Source: CAZGWE01 sp964529405
GTDB lineage: Bacteria; Patescibacteriota; UBA1384; XYA2-FULL-43-10; 1-14-0-10-43-13
Assembly (NCBI GenBank): GCA_964529405.1
Contig: CAZGWE010000008.1
Coordinates: forward strand, 1 to 37,723
Length of the DNA stretch: 37,723 nucleotides
Direction of reading: 5' to 3'
This document shows positions 15,649-24,249 of this stretch, in pieces (positions within the stretch are counted from its first letter, which is position 1; the number at the start of each line of letters is the position of its first letter). The translations under genes and the position numbers were made by a program. The notes under the pieces were generated by a model. That model did not search any database, was not told the DNA's origin, and saw only the letters and a program-made list of their open reading frames with translations.

Positions 15649-15717
15649 GTATCATGTAGCGTGCAGCATGTAGCAAGCAGGGCTGGTTTGAGTCCCGTGA
15701 TACCTGATACATGACAC
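15649..15717. repeat. GTATCATG/GATACATGA word repeat
   Basis: GTATCATGTAGCGTGCAGC is followed by a second CATGTAGC, then GTGATACCTGATACATGAC, which partly complements the first part. Such degenerate word repeats recur between genes in this window. The next gene starts inside it, at ATG 15711. Confidence 0.4.
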
Positions 15718-16229
15718 AAGATACAAAAGCTGAAACAAAGGCCTTTACCCTCATTGAAATATTGATTGTTGCTGGCATTGTCCTAATACTGGCTGTGGCC
15801 GGTATCCCTTCTATTTCCCAATTCGGTAAACGGGCGGATTTTGAAAACCGTAAGTACGAAATAGAATCAATCGTCAGCCAGGTTGGTCTGAAGGCTAAAA
15901 ACCCGGACAAGGGTTATGACCGTTACCAGGCGGTAGTTGACACAAACGCAAAAACTGTCCGATTGGAGAGAAAAAAGGGTTCGGAGACGGAAACTGTCAA
16001 ACAGATCAGCCTGAACGCCGGTCAAACGGTTGCTTATGCCAACTACGCCAATATCTATTGCAAAACGGCGGACCAGGAGTGCGGTCACTTTGATGCCGTC
16101 TCCGGCGATATTCCATTGGCGCCGGGAGCGGCGGAGAAATTTGTTACTCTTAGCGACAGTTCAGCCAAGCCGGCTTTGTCGGCCGAAATCTGGATCAAGA
16201 TTGATCCGTTTTCTGCCCGGGCGAAGTAA
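15711..16229 (+). CDS. Minor pilin-like protein (FimT/GspH type)
   Basis: The leader MTQDTKAETKA precedes FTLIEILIVAGIVLILAVAG, a type IV pilin helix with Glu at position 5. The residue before the cut is Ala rather than Gly. That is tolerated in some minor pilins, but is a real deviation. About 172 residues in total, with a beta-rich remainder and a Cys pair (YCKTADQECGHF). Placed after pilD and before two further pilin-like genes, it fits the H/I/J/K-type minor pilins that prime assembly at the tip. Confidence 0.75.
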   Translation: MTQDTKAETKAFTLIEILIVAGIVLILAVAGIPSISQFGKRADFENRKYEIESIVSQVGLKAKNPDKGYDRYQAVVDTNAKTVRLERKKGSETETVKQISLNAGQTVAYANYANIYCKTADQECGHFDAVSGDIPLAPGAAEKFVTLSDSSAKPALSAEIWIKIDPFSARAK

Positions 16230-16254
16230 GGTTTATAAACATGAAATATAAAAG

Positions 16255-16842
16255 ATGAAGCAAAAAGTCGTAAAAATTCTAGAGAAAGCCCGTGCTGTGT
16301 TTTATGATTTATATTCTATGAAGCATAGTGACAAGCCCGGTTTCGGTATCCTGGAGGTTCTCATTGCCGGCCTGATTATCTCAATGATGCTGACCGCACT
16401 GGTTTCAGTGGGCAAAATGACTACGGATAGCAGCCGGCAAATGAGCGAAAAAACCCAGGCTTACTATCTGGCCCAGGACGGTATTGAACAATTTCGAAGA
16501 GCCAGGGATTCGAGCTGGTTTAACGGCACTCCCGGCAATAATATCAATAGCCTAACTCTGGCTATGGCCGGGTCAAACGTCAGTTCGATGTCGGGATATG
16601 TTCAGAAAAACGGTAATTTTGTCTGGGACTCTGCCGAGAACGAAGCAGAGACCAATTTTAACCTTGACGGCACCATTTACCGCCGTCGGGCGGAGATCGA
16701 AAAAATCAGCAGCATTATTCCGGGCGACGCTATCGCGCGCGATAAGAACGCTTTGCGTATTAAAATAATTGTTTATTGGAACAACAATACCAAAAGCGTC
16801 GAAGTAAGCGAATTGTTGACTGACTGGCGGCCGAATTATTAG
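16255..16842 (+). CDS. Minor pilin-like protein (PilV/GspI type)
   Basis: The protein carries the prepilin motif PG/FGILEVLIAGLIISMMLTALV, in which LEVL with Glu at position 5 is the hallmark of PilV/GspI proteins. ATG 16255 gives a 28-residue leader and ATG 16318 a leader of seven residues (MKHSDKP plus G). The shorter one is closer to normal for prepilins, so the start is uncertain. The next part, AYYLAQDGIEQFRRARDSSWF, matches the conserved YYLAQEGIE phrase of CPR PilV-like proteins. Confidence 0.78.
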   Translation: MKQKVVKILEKARAVFYDLYSMKHSDKPGFGILEVLIAGLIISMMLTALVSVGKMTTDSSRQMSEKTQAYYLAQDGIEQFRRARDSSWFNGTPGNNINSLTLAMAGSNVSSMSGYVQKNGNFVWDSAENEAETNFNLDGTIYRRRAEIEKISSIIPGDAIARDKNALRIKIIVYWNNNTKSVEVSELLTDWRPNY

Positions 16843-16894
16843 TCGCGCAGGGTGAAGCGGGAATATTTAGACGCGACCTTATTGAGCGGTAGAC

Positions 16895-17644
16895 ATGGAT
16901 ATGAAAATAACAAAAATATACAGGCATTTAATAAAAAAACGTTTTGTGCTTCAGGCTTTGCGCTCGGGGAAGTCGGCTTTTACCTTGATTGAGATACTGA
17001 TCGCTTCAGCTATCTTTGCCACTATTATGGTAATGACAGCCGGTATTATTTCCCAATCCTCCACTTATCAGGAAAAAATCAAGGCGATGCGCGAGACAGC
17101 GGACGACACTAGAAAATTAGCCGACGCTATTACCGGCAATGTACGGAGCGCCAAGGGCGAAACCACCGTCAGGTTTGAAAATAATGATTACAGCAGCGGG
17201 GTTATAATGCTTTTTTGTGATACTAAAGTTTGTAAAGCCGTCAATAACACGACAGCCGAGAGCGGTGCGGCCAATACCCTGGTTACTTTCTCCAAAGATT
17301 CATATAAAGTTATTTATGCCTTCGGGGATCCGAATGTTAATGCCAGGGTTTACGCCCTTTCATCAGCGGCTGGCGCCACTCCCGCCGTCAGCATCCCCGG
17401 CCTTTTGAATAATGCGGCCGGTTTTGTTTCGACTATGACTGCCGCCGACAAACTTACCACGCGTTCGGGCTATGCCTCAAGCCTCGTTTTAAATGGCTTT
17501 GCCCCCTTTGATGGCAAATGGAACTCCCAGCCGTATGTCAAATTCACTCTTGTTTCGAAAACCCCGAATTACGATAGCGCGCCAGTGACCAGGCGGGCAA
17601 TTATAACACTTCAATCCTCTGTTGCCTTGAGAAACTATAAGTAG
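16895..17644 (+). CDS. Minor pilin-like protein (PilW/GspJ type)
   Basis: The leader is about 32 residues, longer than usual, and ends in SGKSA before FTLIEILIASAIFATIMVMTAGI. Ala again replaces Gly at the cleavage position. The length (about 249 residues) and beta-rich body suit PilW/GspJ proteins, the largest of the tip minor pilins. It is the last pilus gene. The promoter for the next gene lies inside its final codons. Confidence 0.75.
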   Translation: MDMKITKIYRHLIKKRFVLQALRSGKSAFTLIEILIASAIFATIMVMTAGIISQSSTYQEKIKAMRETADDTRKLADAITGNVRSAKGETTVRFENNDYSSGVIMLFCDTKVCKAVNNTTAESGAANTLVTFSKDSYKVIYAFGDPNVNARVYALSSAAGATPAVSIPGLLNNAAGFVSTMTAADKLTTRSGYASSLVLNGFAPFDGKWNSQPYVKFTLVSKTPNYDSAPVTRRAIITLQSSVALRNYK

Positions 17645-17654
17645 CTTGTATAAT
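17627..17654 (+). promoter_or_regulatory. Promoter for trpS
   Basis: TTGAGA (17627-17632), a 16-base spacer and a perfect TATAAT (17649-17654) overlap the end of the PilW-like gene. The start would be near 17661, giving a leader of about 38 bases to trpS. Confidence 0.5.
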
Positions 17655-17698
17655 CCGAACCAATCGGCTATCTTTGAGCTAATTAATTGAAGGCGTGT

Positions 17699-18691
17699 AT
17701 GACAAAAAGAATTTTTTCAGGCGTTCAGCCTAGCGGTGTTTTGCATATCGGCAACTATTTTGGCGCCATTAAACATTGGGTAGATTTACAGCATCGGGTT
17801 GACGAAGCCATCTTTTGTGTCGTTGATTTACATGCCATCACCTTGCCGCAAGATCCGCTCGAATTAAAGAAAAATATCCTCTCGATCGCCGCCGTTTACC
17901 TGGCGGCCGGAATAGATCCGAAAAAATCGGCAATCTTTGTCCAGTCGTCCCGGCCGGAACACGCCGAGCTGGCTTGGATATTAAACTGCCAGACATATAT
18001 GGGCGAACTTGCCAGGATGACCCAGTACAAAGATAAGTCAGATAAATTAACGGACGCCAGTATCCCTGTCGGCCTTTTTGATTATCCTGTTTTAATGGCG
18101 GCCGACATTTTGCTCTACCAAGCAACCTGTGTGCCGGTTGGCGAGGACCAAAAACAGCACGTCGAGTTAACCCGCGATGTGGCCGAACGTTTTAACAATA
18201 AATATGGCCAAACCTTTACGATGCCTGAAGCCGTTATCAAGGAAACGACGGCTCGGATCATGGGTTTAGACAATCCCTTAAAGAAGATGAGCAAGTCGGC
18301 GTCCTCCAGCCTTAACTATATTGCCCTGACTGATGATGCCGAGACGGTCAGTAATAAAATTAAGAGGGCGGTGACTGATTCCGGCCAAGAAATTAAGGCG
18401 GGAATCAATAAACCGGCTATGACAAATCTTTTGAATATTTTCAGCGAGGTAACGGGCAGGCCGGTTGCCGATCTTGAACGCCGGTTTGAGGGTCAGGGTT
18501 ACGGTGCCTTCAAGAGAGCTTTGGCGGAAGCGGTGGTTGAATTCTTGAAGCCGATACAGGAACGTTACCGGCACTTTATGGGCAATCAAGACGAGATTAA
18601 AAAAATATTAGGGCAAGGAAGCGCAAAAGTGGCGCCTTTGGCCGAAAAAACGCTCAACAATGTCAAAAACAAGGTAGGGCTGGGCTTATGA
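17699..18691 (+). CDS. trpS: Tryptophan--tRNA ligase
   Basis: Class I aminoacyl-tRNA synthetase of about 330 residues that charges tRNA-Trp. HIGN (about 16-19, in SGVLHIGNYFGA) and KMSKS (about 197-201) are the ATP-binding signatures. PVGEDQKQHVELTRDVAERFN is the conserved Trp-specific stretch. ATG 17699 is preferred over a TTG at 17687 because of the GAAGGCG before it and the usual short N-terminus. Its last bases overlap the start of the RNase H gene (ATGA). Confidence 0.96.
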   Translation: MTKRIFSGVQPSGVLHIGNYFGAIKHWVDLQHRVDEAIFCVVDLHAITLPQDPLELKKNILSIAAVYLAAGIDPKKSAIFVQSSRPEHAELAWILNCQTYMGELARMTQYKDKSDKLTDASIPVGLFDYPVLMAADILLYQATCVPVGEDQKQHVELTRDVAERFNNKYGQTFTMPEAVIKETTARIMGLDNPLKKMSKSASSSLNYIALTDDAETVSNKIKRAVTDSGQEIKAGINKPAMTNLLNIFSEVTGRPVADLERRFEGQGYGAFKRALAEAVVEFLKPIQERYRHFMGNQDEIKKILGQGSAKVAPLAEKTLNNVKNKVGLGL

Positions 18692-19143
18692 AACGTATTT
18701 TTATCAACACCGACGGTGGTTCCAGGGGCAATCCCGGTCCGGCGGCAATCGGCGTTGTTTTTAGCGACGAGAAAGGCAATGTTTTATATTCATGCAAAGA
18801 GTATATTGGCACGGCCACAAATAATGAAGCGGAGTACCGTGCCCTGATCAAGGCTTTTGAGGTTTTGCCAAAAAGCAAGTGGTTTACGGAACACAACGGC
18901 AATGGCGGTGAAATTGTCTGCCGCCTTGACAGCCAGCTGGTCGTTGAACAGGTTTCCGGTCATTATAAGGTTAAGCAGGAACATATTAAAGAACTGTTTT
19001 CAAAAATTGAAAATCTCTCAGGAGATTTCAAACTCGACGTAAAATTTATCCACGTGCCGAGGGAAGAGAACAGGCTGGCAGATAAATTGGTTAATGAGGC
19101 GCTTGATGAGCAAAAAACCAACCACGCTTCCCAAAACGGCTAA
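18688..19143 (+). CDS. rnhA: Ribonuclease H I-family protein
   Basis: A 151-residue RNase H fold of the kind found alone in many bacteria and plants. The four acidic catalytic residues can be placed: Asp in NTDGGSRGNPGP (about 8), Glu in NNEAEYRAL (about 49), Asp in RLDSQLVVEQ (about 75) and Asp in ENRLADKLVNEA (about 130). It removes RNA from RNA-DNA hybrids. It is translationally coupled to trpS. A strong terminator follows 55 bases after its stop. Confidence 0.9.
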   Translation: MKRIFINTDGGSRGNPGPAAIGVVFSDEKGNVLYSCKEYIGTATNNEAEYRALIKAFEVLPKSKWFTEHNGNGGEIVCRLDSQLVVEQVSGHYKVKQEHIKELFSKIENLSGDFKLDVKFIHVPREENRLADKLVNEALDEQKTNHASQNG

Positions 19144-19198
19144 AAGTTTTTTGAAAAAGAAAACAATATTGACAGCTTTGATTTTATTTGTCAAACAA

Positions 19199-19233
19199 AA
19201 CAAAAAGCGATCATTTTGCGATCGCTTTTTGTT
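19199..19233. terminator. Bidirectional rho-independent terminator
   Basis: AACAAAAAGCGATC (19199-19212) pairs perfectly with GATCGCTTTTTGTT (19220-19233) over a seven-base loop. The A and T tracts within the stem give a U tract in both directions. It serves the convergent RNase H and DUF378 genes. Confidence 0.85.
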
Positions 19234-19239
19234 AACCGT

Positions 19240-19440
19240 CTAGGCTTTCGCCGGTTTTTCGGTTTTGCCGAAACCCGTGGCCAAAACGTAGATACCGGCC
19301 AATCCGACCAAGGTATAGACGATACGGGAAATGGCTGTCATGTCGCCAAAGATCGCCTTAACCAGGTCGAAGTCGAGTATTCCAACCAGGCCCCAGTTGA
19401 GAGCGCCAATAACGACCAGAACAAGCGCGATTGTCTTCAT
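19240..19440 (-). CDS. DUF378 small membrane protein
   Basis: Starting at the internal ATG (19440), which has AAGGAGGG six bases upstream on the minus strand, the protein has about 66 residues and two membrane helices. GALNWGLVGI and the second-helix phrase IVYTLVGLAGIYVL match the DUF378 family of short membrane proteins, whose function is not known. It is the only clear minus-strand gene in the window. Its ribosome-binding site AAAGGAGGG is fully complementary to the loop of the small RNA at 26616-26745. Confidence 0.85.
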   Translation of the reverse strand: MKTIALVLVVIGALNWGLVGILDFDLVKAIFGDMTAISRIVYTLVGLAGIYVLATGFGKTEKPAKA

Positions 19441-19467
19441 AACCCTCCTTTTAATAAATACAATACT

Positions 19468-19496
19468 ACTATACATCTTCTATAAATAATCAACAA
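19468..19496 (-). promoter_or_regulatory. Promoter for the DUF378 gene
   Basis: Read on the minus strand: TTGTTG (19496-19491), a 17-base spacer and TATAGT (19473-19468). The predicted start is about 20 bases before the gene start at 19440. Confidence 0.5.
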
Positions 19497-19676
19497 GACA
19501 TCGGGGGGACAAAATACTCGGGAAGTAGCGGCAACCGGTTTAAATCGAATGGTGAGCGGTGGAGACGCGACCTGTTCGATCACTGTTTGCGCAGCGGAGT
19601 GTCGTTGCTAAAAACAAGACAAAAGTTATCGAAAATTAAATCGTTAGCGGGACGTAGAAAGACGGCGGTAGAAAAG

Positions 19677-19901
19677 ATGAAGAAAATCAGTATTAAAGTT
19701 GTCCCGGGGGCTAAGGTGGAGCAAATTCAAGAGGCGATAGATGGCAGCCTCAAGGTTTGGATTCGGGGCAAACCGGTTGAGGGCCGGGCCAACAAGGCGT
19801 TGATTGAATTATTATCAAAATATTTTGATCTGCCCAAGAGCTCAATCAAAATTGTCTCCGGCTTGATGTCGCGTAGCAAGATCGTTGAAATTGACCTCTG
19901 A
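19677..19901 (+). CDS. YggU/DUF167 family protein
   Basis: Seventy-four residues from ATG 19677. The hallmark is the phrase KVWIRGKPVEGRANKALIELLSKYF followed by IKIVSGLMSRSKIVEI, close to the DUF167/YggU consensus (PxxGxANxxLixxLa, then VxixxGxxsrxKxv). The fold is a small alpha/beta domain of uncertain role. A longer frame reaches back to 19587 with a basic head, but no homologue-like features support it. The ileS gene begins 18 bases after the stop, and its promoter lies inside this gene's end. Confidence 0.85.
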   Translation: MKKISIKVVPGAKVEQIQEAIDGSLKVWIRGKPVEGRANKALIELLSKYFDLPKSSIKIVSGLMSRSKIVEIDL

Positions 19902-19913
19902 ATCCTGTATTAT
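19885..19913 (+). promoter_or_regulatory. Promoter giving a leaderless ileS mRNA
   Basis: TTGAAA (19885-19890), a 17-base spacer and TATTAT (19908-19913). The ATG of ileS starts at 19920, six bases after the -10 box, which is the usual transcription start distance. No ribosome-binding site fits, so a leaderless transcript is predicted. Confidence 0.5.
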
Positions 19914-19919
19914 AGCATT

Positions 19920-22859
19920 ATGTTCAGGGAAGTTGACGCCAAAATGAATCTGCCAAAAGTTGAGGAGGAGATCCTCGATTTTTGGGATACCAACAAGATA
20001 TTTGAAAAATCGATAGAGATAAGAAATGGCGCGCCTCTCTATAGTTTTTATGACGGACCTCCTTTTGCTACTGGTACTCCTCATTATGGACATATCGTTG
20101 GAAGTGTTATGAAGGACGTTGTTCCGCGTTTCTGGACGATGCAGGGTTATCAAGTACCCAGAGTTTGGGGTTGGGATTGTCACGGACTGCCAATCGAAAA
20201 TATCGCTGAAAAGGAACTTGGTATCAAACAAAAGAAAGATATTGAAGCGCTTGGCGTCAAAAAATTTAACGATGTTTGTCGAACAAAGATTGCCGGTTAT
20301 ACCAAAGAGTGGGAAATTGCGATTCGAAGATTGGGTCGTTGGGTTGATATGAAAAATTCATACAAAACGATGGATCTATCCTATATGGAGTCAGTTTGGT
20401 GGGTTTTTAAGCAACTTTGGGACAGAGGACTAATCTATGAAGGCTATCGATCAATGCATGTCTGCCCGCGTTGTGAAACTACACTGTCTCAATCAGAGGT
20501 CACAGAAGGTTACAAAGATGTAAAAGATCTTTCTGTGACGACTAAATATGAGCTGATTGACGAGCCCGATACATTTATCTTAGCCTGGACAACTACACCA
20601 TGGACTCTTATTGGAAATGTGGCTTTAGCTGTCGGTCGTGATATTGACTACATTAAAGTAAGAATCACCGATACTGAGAAACAAACAGCGGCAGACTATA
20701 TACTAGCTGACGAAAAAGCAGAAGAGATTCTAAAGGACAGGGATTACGAAGTGATCGAACGTATGAAGGGGATTGACTTGATGGGTCGGGCTTATAGGCC
20801 CCTCTTTGACTATTATGCTAAACAAGAAAATTTAGAAAATCGTCAAAACGGTTGGAAAATCTATGAAGCCCCATTTGTGACAACTGACGAAGGTGTCGGT
20901 ATCGTTCATATTGCGCCAGCTTTTGGCGAGGATGATATGAACTTGAGTAAGAGAGAACACTTGCCTTTTATCCAGCATGTCGGCATGGATGGTGTCATTA
21001 AGCCAGAGGCTGGAGAATTTGCTGGCATGCATGTTAAACCGATCGATGATGTTCAAAAGACAGACGTAGAAATTATTAAGTACTTAGCTTCTAACAATCT
21101 ACTTTTTTCAAAAGAAAAATATGAGCATTCGTATCCGCATTGCTGGCGTTGCGACACGCCGCTATTAAATTATGCTACTTCTTCATGGTTCGTGGCAGTG
21201 ACAAAAATTAAAGATCGATTTCTGGAATTAGCCAAGGAGATCAATTGGTCTCCTGGACACATTAAACATGGTCGTTTTGGCAAGTGGCTAGAGGGTGCTA
21301 GGGACTGGTCAATTTCACGACAGCGATTCTGGGCTTCGGTGATCCCAATTTGGCGCTGTGATAAATGTAATGAGACAAAAGTATTAGGATCAATTGCTGA
21401 TTTGGAAGAAGCAAGTGGGCAAAAAGTGACAGATTTGCATAAAGATGTGGTTGACGAAATAACTTTTAACTGTGCTAAATGCCAGGGCACAATGAAGAGG
21501 GTGCCGGATGTTCTAGACTGCTGGTTTGAGTCTGGTTCTATGCCCTATGGCCAGATTCATTATCCTTTTGAAAATTTTGAACAATTCGAAAAAAGTTTTC
21601 CAGCTGATTACATAGCAGAGGGACCTGATCAAACCAGGGCTTGGTTTTATTATCTTCATGTTCTCTCGACTGCGATCAAGGACAGCATTGCTTTCAAAAA
21701 CGTCATCGTAAACGGAATAGTTCTGGCTGAAGATGGCAAGAAGATGTCGAAGCGTTTGCAGAATTATCCTGATCCTACGGCCATGTTCGATAAATACGGC
21801 GCCGACGTAATGCGGTTTTATTTGATGAGTTCGCCTGTGGTGATGGCTGAAAACTTAAATTTCAAGGAATCGGAGATGGCTGAACTTCATCGCGGAATGT
21901 TCCGTATGCTTTGGAATTCCTATTCTTTCTTTGTTCTGTATGCCAACATAGACGAATGGAAAGCCAGCCCTGGGCAGGGTCGAAGGGCTGAAAGTGGAAA
22001 GCTTAAAGCTGGGGATGGGAACGTTCTGGATCGATGGATACTATCTGAGTTAAATACACTTATTGAACAGATTGATGATAGTATGAAAAGGTATGATCTT
22101 ATGCGGACAGCGCGTCTTTTCCCTCCATTCATTGACAACCTTTCCAACTGGTATATTCGCAGGTCAAGAAAAAGGTTTTGGAAGAGCGAAAATGATGGAG
22201 ATAAGAACCAGGCTTATCATACTTTGTATGAAATTATTGTCACTTTATCAAAATTAATGGCACCATTTACGCCCTTTATCTCTGAGGAGATTTATAAAAA
22301 TCTGACGGGTGAAGAATCTGTCCATCTGGTCAATTTTCCAGAAGCTGACCAATCAATAATTGATGGAAAATTGACAGAGCAAATGCAGCAGGTTCGCAGC
22401 AACGTAGAATCGGCGTTGTCATGGCGAGCTAAGGCTGGTATGAAAATTCGGCAGCCGCTTGAATATTATGAATATGTCGGTGATAAATTGTCACCGGAAT
22501 TCGAAGATATCTTGAAAGATGAGATTAATGTCGAAGAAACAAGATGGGCAAAAGTCGAGAAACTTAACACGAATGTCACAGAGAGATTGAAGCTTAAGGG
22601 TTATGCCAGGGAGTTGATTCGTAATATTCAATCATTACGAAAAGAGAGCGGTTTTAAAGTTGAAGATCGAATCGAGGTTAATTATCAAACCGAATCAGAG
22701 GTTATGGAGAATGTAATGCGGGAAGCATCGGTGCTCATTAGCCGAGAAGTTTTAGCTACTACCATTGAAAATAAGAGAGGTGCGGTTGAGGGCGAAAGAG
22801 AATATAGTATCGATACGGAAAAGATTTGGATTGGTATAAAGAAGCTTATGAGCAAGTAA
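19920..22859 (+). CDS. ileS: Isoleucine--tRNA ligase (eukaryote-like type)
   Basis: A 979-residue class I synthetase. PPFATGTPHYGH (about 47-58) holds the HIGH-type motif in the form typical of the eukaryote-like IleRS2 branch rather than the common bacterial one (where HIGH is preceded by YANG). KMSKRLQNYP (about 608) is the second signature. The central editing domain and the WxxSRQRFW region are present. IleRS2 enzymes are generally less sensitive to mupirocin. CPR bacteria often carry this type. Codons here end in A or T far more than in trpS or the pilus genes, so the gene may have been acquired. No ribosome-binding site is seen before the ATG (leaderless). Confidence 0.95.
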   Translation: MFREVDAKMNLPKVEEEILDFWDTNKIFEKSIEIRNGAPLYSFYDGPPFATGTPHYGHIVGSVMKDVVPRFWTMQGYQVPRVWGWDCHGLPIENIAEKELGIKQKKDIEALGVKKFNDVCRTKIAGYTKEWEIAIRRLGRWVDMKNSYKTMDLSYMESVWWVFKQLWDRGLIYEGYRSMHVCPRCETTLSQSEVTEGYKDVKDLSVTTKYELIDEPDTFILAWTTTPWTLIGNVALAVGRDIDYIKVRITDTEKQTAADYILADEKAEEILKDRDYEVIERMKGIDLMGRAYRPLFDYYAKQENLENRQNGWKIYEAPFVTTDEGVGIVHIAPAFGEDDMNLSKREHLPFIQHVGMDGVIKPEAGEFAGMHVKPIDDVQKTDVEIIKYLASNNLLFSKEKYEHSYPHCWRCDTPLLNYATSSWFVAVTKIKDRFLELAKEINWSPGHIKHGRFGKWLEGARDWSISRQRFWASVIPIWRCDKCNETKVLGSIADLEEASGQKVTDLHKDVVDEITFNCAKCQGTMKRVPDVLDCWFESGSMPYGQIHYPFENFEQFEKSFPADYIAEGPDQTRAWFYYLHVLSTAIKDSIAFKNVIVNGIVLAEDGKKMSKRLQNYPDPTAMFDKYGADVMRFYLMSSPVVMAENLNFKESEMAELHRGMFRMLWNSYSFFVLYANIDEWKASPGQGRRAESGKLKAGDGNVLDRWILSELNTLIEQIDDSMKRYDLMRTARLFPPFIDNLSNWYIRRSRKRFWKSENDGDKNQAYHTLYEIIVTLSKLMAPFTPFISEEIYKNLTGEESVHLVNFPEADQSIIDGKLTEQMQQVRSNVESALSWRAKAGMKIRQPLEYYEYVGDKLSPEFEDILKDEINVEETRWAKVEKLNTNVTERLKLKGYARELIRNIQSLRKESGFKVEDRIEVNYQTESEVMENVMREASVLISREVLATTIENKRGAVEGEREYSIDTEKIWIGIKKLMSK

Positions 22860-22871
22860 GCGAGAGAACTT

Positions 22872-23010
22872 GATGATAGGCAGCTGAAGATAGAAAATAG
22901 ACAGAATCTAACTCCTAACTTTTATCTTCAATACCCAATTTCCATCATCCATCGTCCACCATCAAATCCGTAATCCACTGCTTACCAGCTTACCGGCTTA
23001 ATTGTCTATT
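22872..23010. repeat. Intergenic inverted repeat of the GATGGTGGA/ATAGA word family
   Basis: TGAAGATA (22885-22892) pairs with TATCTTCA (22923-22930), ATAGACA near 22897 pairs with TGTCTAT near 23003, and the middle reads CCATCATCCATCGTCCACCATC. The same words, inverted, are in the spacer at 24548-24694. It fills the 160 bases between ileS and rodA, and no gene is seen. Confidence 0.5.
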
Positions 23011-23020
23011 TGCTTAAGTT

Positions 23021-24136
23021 ATGTCCAAAAAAATCAAAACATTCGATATTTTACTTGCCCTTATTCCGGTTCTCTTTGTTATCACCAGCACGGCGGTTAT
23101 TTACGGCCTGGTCTTTGGCACGAACAATGTTAATCTCGGTTTAAGACAGGGTGTGTTTGCGTTAATTGGAATTGCCGCCATGCTGGCCGGTTCTCTGGCC
23201 GACTATCGGCTTTTCCGCGGTACCAGCTGGGTTTTTTATTTAGTTGGTCTCACCCTTCTTGTATTGGTCGAGATTTTTGGTAAGACAGTTAACGGGGCTA
23301 AAAACTGGATCGAGCTGGGTTTTTTTCAACTCCAGCCCTCGGAGGTGATGAAGGCTTTTATTATATTATATTTATCGGCCTTTTTTTCCAATCGGATCGA
23401 AAAGCTAAGGTTTTTGGACATAGCTGTCTCTTTTATTATCCTGGCTCTGCCATTGGCGCTCATTTTCAAAGAACCGGATTTCGGAACCGCCCTGGTTATT
23501 ATTTTTATTTATCTAGTCCTTTTTTTTCTGGCCAAACCGGGGAAAGTGTACAAATTTGCCGTCGTTACGACAGTTTTGGTTTCAAGCTGCATATTAATAT
23601 TGTCAGCCATGCAAATCCGTCCTTTTGATAAAATTCTGAAGGAGTACCAGCGCGACCGGATACTTGTTTTTCTTTCGCCAAGCTCCGATCCAAGGGGCAG
23701 CGGCTACAACGTTCGTCAAGCTCAAATCGCGGTTGGTTCGGGCGGCATTCTGGGCCGGGGTTTGGGCCATGGCAGCCAAAGCCAGTTGCAGTTTTTGCCC
23801 GAGCCGCACACTGATTTTATCTTTGCCGGTATCGCCGAGTCGTTTGGCTTTTTGGGTTCGGCCATTTTTTTGGTTTTGTACTTATTATTAATACTTAAGA
23901 TTTTAAATATCAGCAACCTCTCCCAGGATAACTTCGGTATGTTTGTTACTTTCGGTGTTTCGGCTATGCTGGTTTTCCAGGTTCTAATAAATGTCGGTAT
24001 GAACCTTGGACTGGCACCGGTTACCGGCATTCCGCTACCGCTTTTAAGTTCCGGCGGCACCTCTCTGATCGTGACAATGTTTCTGCTTGGTGTAGTGCAA
24101 AGCATTTTCATGCGCCACAAGAAGCTATCATTTTAG
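23021..24136 (+). CDS. rodA: Rod shape-determining SEDS glycosyltransferase RodA
   Basis: A 371-residue polytopic protein of the SEDS family, which polymerises lipid II into peptidoglycan glycan strands. About ten membrane helices are visible. Conserved stretches are GAKNWIELGFFQLQPSEVMK, the loop FLPEPHTDFIFAGIAESFG and the C-terminal GIPLPLLSSGG. Lack of a divisome neighbour (ftsZ, ftsQ) and its isolation from mur genes make RodA more likely than FtsW, but the two cannot be parted safely by eye. It implies a walled cell. A hairpin follows 23 bases after the stop. Confidence 0.9.
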   Translation: MSKKIKTFDILLALIPVLFVITSTAVIYGLVFGTNNVNLGLRQGVFALIGIAAMLAGSLADYRLFRGTSWVFYLVGLTLLVLVEIFGKTVNGAKNWIELGFFQLQPSEVMKAFIILYLSAFFSNRIEKLRFLDIAVSFIILALPLALIFKEPDFGTALVIIFIYLVLFFLAKPGKVYKFAVVTTVLVSSCILILSAMQIRPFDKILKEYQRDRILVFLSPSSDPRGSGYNVRQAQIAVGSGGILGRGLGHGSQSQLQFLPEPHTDFIFAGIAESFGFLGSAIFLVLYLLLILKILNISNLSQDNFGMFVTFGVSAMLVFQVLINVGMNLGLAPVTGIPLPLLSSGGTSLIVTMFLLGVVQSIFMRHKKLSF

Positions 24137-24158
24137 ATGCCTTTAAATCCTTGTCCTG

Positions 24159-24196
24159 ATGAACTACCCCGACGGCTTGGCCGCGGGGTAGTTCAT
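24159..24196 (+). terminator. Strong hairpin after rodA
   Basis: ATGAACTACCCCG (24159-24171) pairs perfectly with CGGGGTAGTTCAT (24184-24196) over a 12-base loop. The following TTGTTCG has few T, so termination may be partial or rho-assisted. Confidence 0.6.
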
Positions 24197-24249
24197 TTGT
24201 TCGAGTTAGTCCAATTTGGGTTGATGTTAACGGAATATCAAGAAGCCGA

